This document shows positions 1-7,000 of a DNA stretch of 13,555 nt, piece by piece. This DNA is from Spirochaetaceae bacterium (GTDB lineage Bacteria; Spirochaetota; Spirochaetia; Treponematales; Breznakiellaceae). The DNA lies in assembly GCA_031268255.1 (NCBI GenBank), contig JAIRXO010000153.1:1-13555 (forward strand). The letters are read 5' to 3'. How positions within the stretch are numbered: the stretch's first letter is position 1; the number at the start of each line of letters is the position of its first letter. The notes under the pieces were generated by a model, which searched no databases, was not told the origin of the DNA, and worked only from the letters and a program-made list of their open reading frames with translations. A program made the translations under genes and the position numbers.

Positions 1-242
1 TGGCCTTTGTCAAACTCGTCAAATACGGCGGCAGCCTCTATATAGAACAGGCCGGAATTATCCCCACCGTAACCCATTTCGGAAAGGACTTGCGGGACTA
101 CCAGGTGTACCCCTATTACGCATACACCCTTGCCGGAAAACACGGCCTCCAGTATCCGGGCCTAACCCTGAAAAATTATTTTGACAACATACTGACGCGG
201 CTCTTCAGGGACGGCGTACTCAACTATGACCCCTTTTTATGA
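1..242 (+). CDS. 3' end of an unrecognised protein gene (partial)
   Basis: The third forward frame is open from the window's left edge to a TGA at 240-242 and gives 79 residues. The start lies outside the window. The peptide begins AFVKLVKYGGSLYIEQAG and ends LFRDGVLNYDPFL. It is rich in Tyr, Phe and Leu but has no obvious signal peptide, membrane segment or metal-binding motif. The codon choice (many GGC, CTC, GCC and TAT codons) resembles the genes downstream, which supports real coding. I do not recognise the family and assign no function. A strong promoter and tRNA-Thr follow within 75 nt, so this gene probably belongs to a separate upstream transcription unit. Confidence 0.6.
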   Translation, partial: AFVKLVKYGGSLYIEQAGIIPTVTHFGKDLRDYQVYPYYAYTLAGKHGLQYPGLTLKNYFDNILTRLFRDGVLNYDPFL

Positions 243-256
243 GCTAATGCGGTGGC

Positions 257-285
257 TTGACATAAATTCGGATATTCGCTATTGT
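257..285 (+). promoter_or_regulatory. sigma70-type promoter of the tRNA-Thr/rpmG/tRNA-Trp/secE/nusG unit
   Basis: A perfect -35 hexamer TTGACA (257-262) is followed after exactly 17 nt by TATTGT (280-285), which matches the -10 consensus at four of six positions. Transcription would start near 292, about 23 nt before the first base of tRNA-Thr. It is the best promoter match I found in the first 4 kb, and its place just before a tRNA gene fits a strong growth-related promoter. No clear terminator lies between it and nusG, although two stem-loops follow tRNA-Trp. The assignment is by motif and spacing only. Confidence 0.65.
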
Positions 286-314
286 AATAAAACGCCTCAT
301 AATGTGGTTATTAT

Positions 315-387
315 GCCCTTGTAGCTCAGTTGGCAGAGCATATCCATGGTAAGGATAAGGTCATCAGTTCGATTCTGATCGAGGGCT
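315..387 (+). tRNA. tRNA-Thr (anticodon GGT)
   Basis: A complete 73-nt cloverleaf can be folded by eye. The acceptor stem GCCCTTG pairs with CGAGGGC with one G-U pair. The D stem is GCTC/GAGC and the anticodon stem TATCC/GGATA. The anticodon loop ATGGTAA holds GGT, which reads ACC and ACT (Thr). The T stem is ATCAG/CTGAT with a TTCGATT loop. The discriminator base is T. CCA is not encoded, so the 3' end must be added by a tRNA nucleotidyltransferase. The gene is first in a mixed transcript with rpmG and tRNA-Trp, an arrangement like the tRNA-containing secE-nusG regions of many bacteria. Confidence 0.96.
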
Positions 388-432
388 AACCAAAAAGCGT
401 ATGCGGCGGGCTTTGATGCTATTGGGGGAGTT

Positions 433-606
433 ATGGCGAGTAAAAAGACGGCGGTGGAACTCATTGCCCTGCAATGCAGTGAATGTAAGCGGAAGAACTA
501 TACAACCGCCAAAAACAGGCGGAATACCCAGGAAAAGCTGGAACTCAAGAAATATTGTCCTTTTGACAGGAAGCATACCCTGCATAAAGAGGCCAAGATT
601 AAGTAG
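433..606 (+). CDS. rpmG: 50S ribosomal protein L33
   Basis: This 57-residue basic protein begins MASKKTAVELIALQCSECKR and ends HTLHKEAKIK, the typical length and ends of bacterial L33, a large-subunit protein located near the E site. The start ATG follows a strong Shine-Dalgarno (GGGGGAG, 424-430). The N-terminal half carries the CxxC pair (C15, C18) of the L33 zinc ribbon. In the second knuckle the sequence is YCPFDRKHT: C42 is present but the fourth zinc ligand position is Asp45, so only three of the four cysteines remain. Such intermediates between zinc-binding and zinc-free L33 types are known, so this is probably functional. It lies between two tRNA genes, which is a common place for rpmG ahead of secE-nusG. 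Confidence 0.95.
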   Translation: MASKKTAVELIALQCSECKRKNYTTAKNRRNTQEKLELKKYCPFDRKHTLHKEAKIK

Positions 607-615
607 TGAATCGAT

Positions 616-688
<73 letters not shown>

Positions 689-690
689 AG

Positions 691-742
691 AGAACCAAAA
701 ACGCAAGGCGTTTTTGGTTTTGGAGTTTGCGGGCAAACTCCA
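691..742 (+). promoter_or_regulatory. two adjacent stem-loops between tRNA-Trp and secE
   Basis: The first stem has 12 perfect pairs, AACCAAAAACGC (693-704) with GCGTTTTTGGTT (708-719), closed by a 3-nt loop. Two further pairs at 691-692/720-721 are possible. The second stem follows at once: GGAGTTTG (722-729) with CAAACTCC (734-741), which a T-A pair can extend. The T-rich arm of the first stem followed by TTTTGG could act as a weak intrinsic terminator, and either stem could mark the tRNA 3' processing boundary or protect the secE-nusG mRNA. The structures are seen directly; the role is inferred. Confidence 0.5.
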
Positions 743-772
743 CTGGGTATAGTTAATGGTAAAGAGGGCGTT

Positions 773-952
773 ATGAATAAGCTGATGCAATTTGTAAAGG
801 AATCCTACGCGGAACTGAGGAAAGTTGTATGGCCCAGCCGGGAGGACGTGGTCAGTTCGGTCAAGGTTGTGATTATTTCTACCATTTTGTTCGCCGCTGT
901 TTTGGGTCTGGTGGATGTGCTCCTCCTCCTTGGCGTGCGGGCGATATTCTGA
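773..952 (+). CDS. secE: preprotein translocase subunit SecE
   Basis: This is a 59-residue single-pass membrane protein starting MNKLMQFVKESYAELRKVVW, too short for many automatic gene calls. SecE clamps the SecY channel in the inner membrane. The amphipathic N-terminal helix carries the family signature (ESYAELRKVVWPSRED, residues 10-25), in which the E-x-x-K-V-x-W-P core is the conserved part. One hydrophobic segment follows (about residues 28-56, VVSSVKVVIISTILFAAVLG onward). The length matches the one-TM SecE of most bacteria, as opposed to the three-TM form of enterobacteria. The start is supported by AAAGAGGG at 761-768. nusG begins 17 nt after the stop, giving the near-universal secE-nusG pair. 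Confidence 0.95.
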   Translation: MNKLMQFVKESYAELRKVVWPSREDVVSSVKVVIISTILFAAVLGLVDVLLLLGVRAIF

Positions 953-969
953 CATAAAAAAGGTACATC

Positions 970-1527
970 ATGGCTACAGGGTGGTATGTGCTGCATACCT
1001 ATTCGGGATACGAAAATAAAATCGAAAAAACCATTCGCATGATGGTCAATTCAGGGGATCTGGAGAAGGACATTGTACGGGATGTTAAAGTTCCCCAGGA
1101 AGAGGTCGTTGAGGTCAAGGACGGCAAAAAACGGACCCTGACTAAAAAATTTCTTCCCGGATATATACTTGTTGAAATGGACCTTCCTGAGCTTGACTGG
1201 AAAACAAGTTGTTCCCGGATAAAAAAGATACAGGGTGTTACCGGCTTTGTGGGTACTCCCGCGGACAAGCGGCCTCAGCCTCTCTCCGGCGACGAGGCCC
1301 GGGCCATATTGCAGAAAACAGGCGAAATAAAGGGAGAGAGGCCGGTAAGGGCGAGGCAGAGTTTTTCTTCCGGCGAGCAGGTTAAAATCATTGATGGTCC
1401 TTTCGAGTCCTTTACCGGCACTATCGAGGAAGTCAATCAGGAGAAGAACAAGCTCAAGGTTATGGTTGGTATTTTTGGCCGGAATACACCGGTAGAAGTT
1501 GATCTGTTACAGGTAGAAAAGCTGTAA
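970..1527 (+). CDS. nusG: transcription termination/antitermination factor NusG
   Basis: This 185-residue protein begins MATGWYVLHTYSGYENKIEK, the classic NusG start. Residues about 4-115 form the NGN domain, which binds the RNA polymerase clamp; it includes the FLPGYILVEMDL strand (around 62-73) and the VTGFVGTPADKRPQPLS segment. Residues about 133-185 are the KOW domain (SGEQVKIIDGPFESFTGTIE), which contacts Rho or ribosomal protein S10. The length is close to that of E. coli NusG, with no extra inserted domain. NusG travels with RNA polymerase, suppresses pausing and couples transcription to translation or to Rho. The ribosome site is weak (AAGG near 959-963), so translational coupling to secE is likely. 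Confidence 0.97.
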   Translation: MATGWYVLHTYSGYENKIEKTIRMMVNSGDLEKDIVRDVKVPQEEVVEVKDGKKRTLTKKFLPGYILVEMDLPELDWKTSCSRIKKIQGVTGFVGTPADKRPQPLSGDEARAILQKTGEIKGERPVRARQSFSSGEQVKIIDGPFESFTGTIEEVNQEKNKLKVMVGIFGRNTPVEVDLLQVEKL

Positions 1528-1540
1528 TTGGTTCATTAGC

Positions 1541-1602
1541 TGTGGGAGAGGCTGGACGGCCTCGTTAGTCTGATATTTGCGGTCAGGCGCACCACAAAGG
1601 AG
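1541..1602 (+). promoter_or_regulatory. likely L1-binding mRNA leader of rplK-rplA
   Basis: The 80-nt gap between nusG and rplK can fold into a three-way structure. An outer stem TGTGG (1541-1545) pairs with CCACA (1592-1596). Inside it lie two hairpins: GAGGC/GCCTC (1548-1552 with 1559-1563) and GTCTGA/TCAGGC (1568-1573 with 1583-1588, one G-U). The unpaired GTGGGAG opposite ACCAC resembles the L1-binding core of the 23S rRNA L1 stalk, which leaders of L11-L1 operons are known to imitate. The 3' arm touches the rplK Shine-Dalgarno AAAGGAG (1596-1602), so bound L1 would block its own operon. The fold is visible; L1 binding is inferred from the family. Confidence 0.6.
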
Positions 1603-1607
1603 TTTTT

Positions 1608-2039
1608 ATGGCAAAGAAAAAGATTACCGCGCTAATCAAGCTGCAGTGCCCGGCGGGCAAGGCTACTCCGGCCCCGCCTGTAGGTCCTGCCCTGGGTCCG
1701 CACGGGGTCAGCGCCCCTCAGTTTGTCCAGCAGTTTAATGACAGGACAAAGGCTATGGAGGCGGGTCTCACTATACCGGTGGTTATCACCGTATATGCCG
1801 ACAAGTCCTTTACTTTCATCCTCAAGACCCCTCCGGCGGCGGTTCTGATCAAAAAGGCCATTGGCCTGGAAAAGGGTTCGGGGGAGCCCCACAAGAACAA
1901 GGTGGGCAAAATTCCCCGGGCCAAGCTGGAAGAAATCGCCAGGATGAAGATGGCTGATCTTTCCGCCAATGATATTGACGCGGCAGCGCGCATTATCGCC
2001 GGAACCGCCCGGTCCATGGGTGTGGAGGTGGAAAAATGA
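1608..2039 (+). CDS. rplK: 50S ribosomal protein L11
   Basis: This is a 143-residue protein, the usual L11 length, with a strong Shine-Dalgarno AAAGGAG (1596-1602). L11 sits at the base of the L7/L12 stalk, binds the GTPase-centre rRNA and is needed for stringent-factor activation. The N-terminal domain (1 to ~70) contains the proline-rich PAPPVGPALG (21-30), the thiostrepton-region helix. The C-terminal rRNA-binding domain includes FILKTPPAAVLIKKA and ends with GTARSMGVEVEK, close to the E. coli GTARSMG ending. The following segment GPHGVSAPQFV differs from E. coli GQQGVNIMEFC, as in several non-proteobacterial L11 proteins. Its stop overlaps the rplA start (ATGA), so the two are translationally coupled. 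Confidence 0.98.
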   Translation: MAKKKITALIKLQCPAGKATPAPPVGPALGPHGVSAPQFVQQFNDRTKAMEAGLTIPVVITVYADKSFTFILKTPPAAVLIKKAIGLEKGSGEPHKNKVGKIPRAKLEEIARMKMADLSANDIDAAARIIAGTARSMGVEVEK

Positions 2040-2710
2040 AGCGCGGAAAAAAATACATTGAGACGGTCAAGAAATATGACGGGGCGGTTTCCTATTCTCT
2101 TCCCGGCGCTCTGGATATGATCAAGACCCTCTCTTATGCGAAATTCGATGAGACGGTGGATGTTTCGGTAAAGCTCAACCTCAAGAAAAACCAGTCGGTG
2201 CGCGATACGGTAGTGCTTCCCCACCAGTTTAAGGGTGAAAAGCGCATTCTTGTGTTTTGCAAGGGTGAAAAAGAAAAAGAAGCCCAGGACGCGGGGGCCG
2301 CCTTTGTGGGCGGCGATGACCTTATCGAAAAGATAAAGGGCGGCTGGCTTGATTTTGATGTTGCCGTGGCGACGCCCGATATGATGAAGGACGTGGGCAA
2401 ACTGGGTATGGTTCTTGGACGCAGGGGGCTTATGCCCAATCCCAAGACCGGGACAGTTACCTTCGACCTTAAAACAGCCCTGGCAGAACTTAAAAAGGGC
2501 CGGGTGGAATTCAGGGCCGACAAGACCGGCGTGGTGCATCTTGCGGTAGGCAGGGTTTCCATGGACAGCGCCAGTGTCGCCGAGAATATCCAGACGGTGA
2601 TTGCCGAAATCAGGCGGAAAAAGCCCGCCGACGCAAAGGGCGATTTTATTCAAACCATTTCGGTAAGTTCCACTATGGGACCCGGTATATGGGTAAAGAA
2701 CGAGGAGTAG
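2036..2710 (+). CDS. rplA: 50S ribosomal protein L1
   Basis: This 224-residue protein starts MKRGKKYIETVKKYDG. L1 forms the mobile L1 stalk that contacts deacylated tRNA at the E site, and in many bacteria it represses its own operon by binding the rplK leader. The family signature VLGRRGLMPNPKTGTVT is intact, preceded by VATPDMMKDVGKLG. Domain I is split between the N- and C-terminal parts (the C-terminal part contains ISVSSTMGPGIWVKN), with the Rossmann-like domain II between them. It starts within the rplK stop (ATGA) with a GGAGG-type ribosome site in the end of rplK, so L11 and L1 are made in step. The stop is immediately preceded by the rplJ ribosome-binding site. Confidence 0.98.
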   Translation: MKRGKKYIETVKKYDGAVSYSLPGALDMIKTLSYAKFDETVDVSVKLNLKKNQSVRDTVVLPHQFKGEKRILVFCKGEKEKEAQDAGAAFVGGDDLIEKIKGGWLDFDVAVATPDMMKDVGKLGMVLGRRGLMPNPKTGTVTFDLKTALAELKKGRVEFRADKTGVVHLAVGRVSMDSASVAENIQTVIAEIRRKKPADAKGDFIQTISVSSTMGPGIWVKNEE

Positions 2711-2713
2711 GCC

Positions 2714-3259
2714 ATGGCGATAGTAGCGAAGAAAATACAGGACATAAAGACAGCTTCTATAAAAGAGCTTAAAGATATTTTCAGCACGGCTCCGGATTTT
2801 ATCTTTGCCGATTACCGGGGTCTTACGGTAGAGCAGATTACCGCCCTGCGCAAGCAGCTTCGGGAAAAGTCCGCCCGTTTTACGGTGGTAAAAAACAATT
2901 TTGCCCGTCTGGCCTTTGAGGAACTCAAGGTTCCCGATTTGGGCGAATATCTTTCCGGCCCCACCGCGGTGGCGGTTTCGCCCAGGGATTCAAATGAGGT
3001 AGCCAAGATACTCTTTAATTTTACAAAAGAGGCTCCGGTTCTCAAAATAAAAGGCGCCCTGATTGGCGATACTGTGTATACCCCCGGACAGACAGAGGCT
3101 TTTTCCCGCCTGCCCGGAAGGCTGGAGCTTATTTCCATGCTTATGTCGGTTATGAACGGACCTGTACGGAATCTTGCCTCGGCGCTCTACGATGTGAACG
3201 CGAGGCTGGTGCGTACCGTCAAGGCCATTGCCGATAAGAAGGCCGAAGGGGCCGCCTGA
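2714..3259 (+). CDS. rplJ: 50S ribosomal protein L10
   Basis: This is a 181-residue L10, somewhat longer than the 165 aa of E. coli. The N-terminal rRNA-binding part contains DFIFADYRGLTVEQITALRK and the motif ARFTVVKNNFARLA. The middle GPTAVAVSPRDSNEVAKIL is typical of the family, and the C-terminal helix (about 150-181, NLASALYDVNARLVRTVKAI) is the platform where L12 dimers dock. The ATG comes only 3 nt after the rplA stop, and its Shine-Dalgarno GAGGAG (2702-2707) abuts that stop. There is therefore no space for the long leader to which the L10-L12 complex binds in E. coli; the structured gap lies after this gene instead. Confidence 0.97.
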   Translation: MAIVAKKIQDIKTASIKELKDIFSTAPDFIFADYRGLTVEQITALRKQLREKSARFTVVKNNFARLAFEELKVPDLGEYLSGPTAVAVSPRDSNEVAKILFNFTKEAPVLKIKGALIGDTVYTPGQTEAFSRLPGRLELISMLMSVMNGPVRNLASALYDVNARLVRTVKAIADKKAEGAA

Positions 3260-3295
3260 GGGCTCCCGGTATTTTATAATGGGCTGTCAGGCTTC

Positions 3296-3350
3296 TCCGG
3301 GTAATCCCGGACGCTGTCGTTCCTGTCGGCCTTTCCCGGATTTATCCGGG
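3296..3350 (+). promoter_or_regulatory. paired stem-loops in the rplJ-rplL gap
   Basis: The 136-nt gap between rplJ and rplL holds two hairpins with the same stem sequence. TCCGGG(TAAT)CCCGGA spans 3296-3311 and CCCGGA(TTTA)TCCGGG spans 3335-3350, each with six pairs and a four-base loop. Because the four arms are two copies of a sequence and two of its complement, arms from different hairpins can also pair, allowing alternative folds. A short direct repeat (CTGTCG) lies between them. The rplL ribosome site GAGGAG (3382-3387) is 32 nt downstream. This may attenuate transcription or adjust the extra L12 output; no function is demonstrated by sequence. Confidence 0.45.
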
Positions 3351-3395
3351 CGCGTTTCGTATGACGGCGCGTAAATCAATTGAGGAGAAGATAAT

Positions 3396-3779
3396 ATGGC
3401 AGCCACAAAAGAAGAGATTTTAGAGGCGATTTCATCCATGACCGTTCTGGAAGTTTCCGAACTGGTTAAAGCCATGGAAGAAAAATTCGGCGTTTCCGCC
3501 GCGGCTCCTGTCGCCGTTGCCGCTGTCGCGGCGCCCGGTGCGGCAGCCGAGGCGGCGGAAGAAAAAACGGAATTCACCGTTGTTCTTAAAGCCTTTGATG
3601 ACACGAAAAAAATCGCCGTCATCAAAGAGGTCAGGGCCGTTACCGGTCTGGGCCTTAAGGAAGCCAAGGACCTTGTCGAAGGCGCTCCCAAGCCCCTTAA
3701 GGAAAATGTCTCCAAGGATGAGGCAAACAAGATCAAGGAAACGGTTACTGCCGCCGGCGGTACAGTTGAGATTCAATAA
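3396..3779 (+). CDS. rplL: 50S ribosomal protein L7/L12
   Basis: This acidic 127-residue protein has the standard L7/L12 design. An N-terminal dimerisation domain (1 to ~33, with SMTVLEVSELVKAMEEKFGV) binds L10. A flexible Ala/Val/Pro-rich hinge covers roughly 34-55. The globular C-terminal domain (about 57-127) carries IKEVRAVTGLGLKEAKDLVE, the surface that recruits EF-Tu, EF-G, IF2 and RF3, and ends AAGGTVEIQ. The start has a good Shine-Dalgarno, GAGGAG at 3382-3387. The gene is flanked by unusually long structured gaps on both sides, which fits a need for several L12 copies per ribosome while the rpoBC genes downstream are kept lower. Confidence 0.98.
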   Translation: MAATKEEILEAISSMTVLEVSELVKAMEEKFGVSAAAPVAVAAVAAPGAAAEAAEEKTEFTVVLKAFDDTKKIAVIKEVRAVTGLGLKEAKDLVEGAPKPLKENVSKDEANKIKETVTAAGGTVEIQ

Positions 3780-3846
3780 GACGGATTTTGCAAAAGACTT
3801 TAGTAAGGTAATTCGATACGCGCGCCCTGGCGCCTTTCGGCCCTGT

Positions 3847-3903
3847 TCCGGGTTTGTCCGGTTGCGGGTCCGGGAGGATGCCGGGTTGTCTTTTTATCCG
3901 GGG
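3847..3903 (+). other. CCGG-rich repeats and possible weak terminator after rplL
   Basis: The first part of the 223-nt rplL-rpoB gap contains five CCGG cores: TCCGGG at 3847, TCCGG at 3857, TCCGGG at 3869, CCGGG at 3881 and TCCGGGG at 3897. CCGG is self-complementary, so several short mutually exclusive hairpins can form. One of them (3870-3873 with 3881-3884, plus G-U extensions) is followed by TTGTCTTTTT (3886-3895) and could be a weak intrinsic terminator. The same TCCGGG/CCCGGA words build the hairpins before rplL. No open frame with convincing codon use is present here. Confidence 0.3.
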
Positions 3904-3917
3904 TTTTAAGGACAGGG

Positions 3918-3954
3918 GAGGCGGTTTCAAAATCTGATGTTTTGAAACCGCCTC
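3918..3954 (+). promoter_or_regulatory. perfect 15-bp hairpin between rplL and rpoB
   Basis: The left arm GAGGCGGTTTCAAAA (3918-3932) is exactly complementary to TTTTGAAACCGCCTC (3940-3954), with a 7-nt loop. It ends 48 nt before the rpoB start. No immediate T tract follows (AAGGTTCTTTT comes next), so full termination is unlikely. By analogy with E. coli, where an attenuator and an RNase III cut separate rplL from rpoB, this is probably an attenuation or RNA-processing site that lowers rpoBC relative to the ribosomal genes. It might also be a copy of a dispersed palindromic repeat. Confidence 0.55.
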
Positions 3955-4002
3955 AAGGTTCTTTTCAAAGTAAAAACGGTAAATTTATGCGAGGGGGTTT
4001 GT

Positions 4003-7000
4003 ATGACGGCAAAGGGCAAAACAATCAATAAACGAAGTTATGTCGGGCAGAATATTCAGGATGTAATGGAACTGCCTGATCTCATTGATATTCAGCTTGC
4101 TTCGTATGAACGCTTCCTTCAGCGGGAAAAAGTCAGGGCGAAAAAGAACCCTGATATCCAGGGACTGGAAGAAGTTTTCAGGGCTACGTTTCCTATAGAG
4201 ATTCCCTCAGGGGATATGGTTCTGGAATATGATTACTATACCCTGGACGAGGACAATATTAAATTTTCCGAACAGGAGTGCAAGCAGAAGGGCTTGAGCT
4301 ACGCGGTTCCCCTCAAGGCCAGAATCAATCTGATTTTTCAGAATACCGGCGAAATAAGGCAGAAAGACATATACATGGGCGATATACCCATCATGAGCGA
4401 CCGGGGCACTTTTATCATCAACGGCGCCGAGCGGGTTGTGGTTTCCCAGATACACCGTTCTCCGGGGGTTATTTTCAGCCACGAAAAGGGTATATATTCT
4501 TCCCGCATCATTCCCTACCGGGGAAGCTGGCTGGAATTCGAGATAGACCAGAAGCGGGAACTTATTTACGCCAAGATAGACCGGAAAAAGCGCATACTGG
4601 GGACCATATTCCTCAGGGCCTTGGGCTATGAAAGCCGGGAAGAAATCATAAAGGCGTTTTACGCCATCGAAACCCTCACCATAAAGGAAGACCGGCGTAC
4701 CAAGGAAAAAATATCCGGACGGGTGCTTGCGTCTAACGTCTGGGGTCAGGCCGAAGGCGACGACGAACAAAAAAAAATGTACCGGGCAGGAGAAAAGCTC
4801 CATCCCCACGACATAGACGAACTTATAGGCCACGGCGTCAAGACTGTGGAAGTCATCAAGTTTGAAACCGAAGATTCCCTTAATTCTCCCATGCTCCTCA
4901 ACTGTTTTGAACGGGAAGAAATCAAGTTCGTAAAAGAGGACCCTTCCCGGGACGAGCCTTCCCGGGAGGACGCCCTCTCGGCGGTATACTCGGTACTCAT
5001 GCCCGGCGAGTCCATCACCGTCGAAGCGGCGGAAAAGGACCTTTTGGGCATGTTCTTTACCAGCCGCCGCTATGACCTGGGCAGGGTGGGCCGCTACAAG
5101 CTCAACAAAAAATTCAACTATTCCAAGCCCCTTGATGATTTTACCCTGACCAGGCAGGACGTGATTGCCACCATGAAATTCCTCATTAAAGTATATGTGG
5201 GGGATGAGAATATCGACGACATAGACCACCTGGGAAACCGCCGGGTGCGCTCGGTGGGTGAGCTTATGGCCAACACCATGAAAACCGCTTTTAGCCGCAT
5301 GGAGCGTATTGCCAAGGAGAGGATGAGCCTCAAGGAAACCGACACCATAAAGCCCCAGGACCTTATTTCCATAAAGCCCGTGGTCGCGGCGATAAAGGAA
5401 TTCTTCGGCTCAAGCCAGCTTTCACAGTTTATGGACCAGGTCAATCCCCTGGCCGAGCTTACCCACAAACGGCGCCTTAACGCACTGGGGCCGGGGGGCC
5501 TTTCCCGGGAACGGGCGGGCTTTGAGGTCCGGGATGTTCACTATACCCATTATGGCCGCATGTGCCCCATAGAGACCCCCGAAGGTCCCAATATCGGCCT
5601 CATCGTTTCCCTGGCCAACTATACCAGGGTCAATGAATACGGCTTCCTCGAAACTCCTTACCGCAAAGTTTCCAGGGGCATGGCCACCAGGGATATTGAA
5701 TATCTTTCCGCCATGGACGAGGACCGTTACTTCATAGCCCAGGCTTCCGCCGCCCTCAACGGCGACGGTTCCTTCGCGGACAAGCAGATTTCCTGCCGCC
5801 GTCAGGGTGACTATACCACCAGGGCGCCTGAGGACATTCAGTATATGGACGTATCGCCCAAGCAGATTATTTCGGTGTCCGCCTCGCTGATTCCCTTTCT
5901 TGAGCATGACGACGCCAACCGGGCCCTCATGGGTTCAAACATGCAGCGTCAGGCGGTGCCTTTGGTTTTCCCCGAAGCGCCCCGGGTAGGTACCGGCATG
6001 GAAGGCAAGTGCGCCTATGACTCGGGGGTTCTGGTCAAGGCAAAGCGTTCGGGGACCGTGGTCGCTGTCAGTTCCCAGGAAGTGGTGATAAAGAACGACA
6101 AGGCCGGCAAGGATGATCTTGATGTCTACCCCCTTATCAAATACCAGCGGACAAATCAGGATACCTGCTACAACCAGAGGCCGGTAGTCAGAAAGGGCGA
6201 AAAAATCGCCGCCGGCCAGGTCATCGCCGACGGTCCGGCCACGCGGAACGGCGAACTTGCCCTGGGCAGGAACATACTCGTGGGTTTTATGCCCTGGAAC
6301 GGGTACAACTACGAGGACTCGATCCTTATTTCGGAACGGGTGGGAAAGGACGATATGTTCACTTCCATCCATATCAAGGAATTTATTACCGAGGTGCGGG
6401 AAACCAAACTGGGGCCCGAAAAAATAACCAGGGATATTCCCAACACATCGGAAAAGAGCCTCGACAATCTTGACGCCGAGGGCATCATACGGGTCGGCGC
6501 CAAGGTGCGTTCAGGGGACATACTGGTAGGCAAGGTAACGCCCAAGAGCGAGACCGAGACCACCCCGGAATTCAAGCTCCTCAATTCAATATTCGGCGAA
6601 AAGGCCAAGGAAGTACGGGACTCAAGTCTCAGGGTGCCCCACGGCATTGAGGGGACCATCATCGACATACAGCGGCTCAAGCGTACCGCGGGGGATGACC
6701 TTAACCCCGGCGTTGACGAAGTGGTCAAGGTTCTTATCGCCACCAAGCGCAAGCTCCGTGAGGGAGACAAGATGGCGGGACGCCACGGCAACAAGGGCGT
6801 TGTGGCCCGCATACTGCCTGAGGAAGATATGCCCTATATGGAGGACGGCACCCCCCTTGACCTCTGCCTCACTCCCCTGGGGGTTCCTTCCCGGATGAAC
6901 ATAGGCCAGCTTCTTGAGACCGAACTGGGTTGGGCGGCCAGCACCCTGGATGAATGGTTCCAGGTGCCGGTGTTCCAGTCCCCGTCCACAGCCGACATTG

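Noticed and set aside
748..753. TATAGT as a separate promoter for secE
   Set aside because: The -35 region falls inside a stem-loop and matches poorly at normal spacing; the start would leave almost no leader.
1718..2653. Long antisense open frame (311 codons, minus strand) across rplK-rplA
   Set aside because: It lies fully opposite two well-supported ribosomal genes; its length follows from their codon bias and it has no recognisable domain.
3275..3280. Perfect TATAAT as an internal promoter for rplL
   Set aside because: No -35-like hexamer lies 16-18 nt upstream (that region is GC-rich coding end of rplJ) and there is no TG extension, so evidence is too thin.
3780..4002. A small protein gene in the rplL-rpoB gap
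   Set aside because: The frames there are read-through shadows of rplL or antisense, with no ribosome site and no coding-like codon use.
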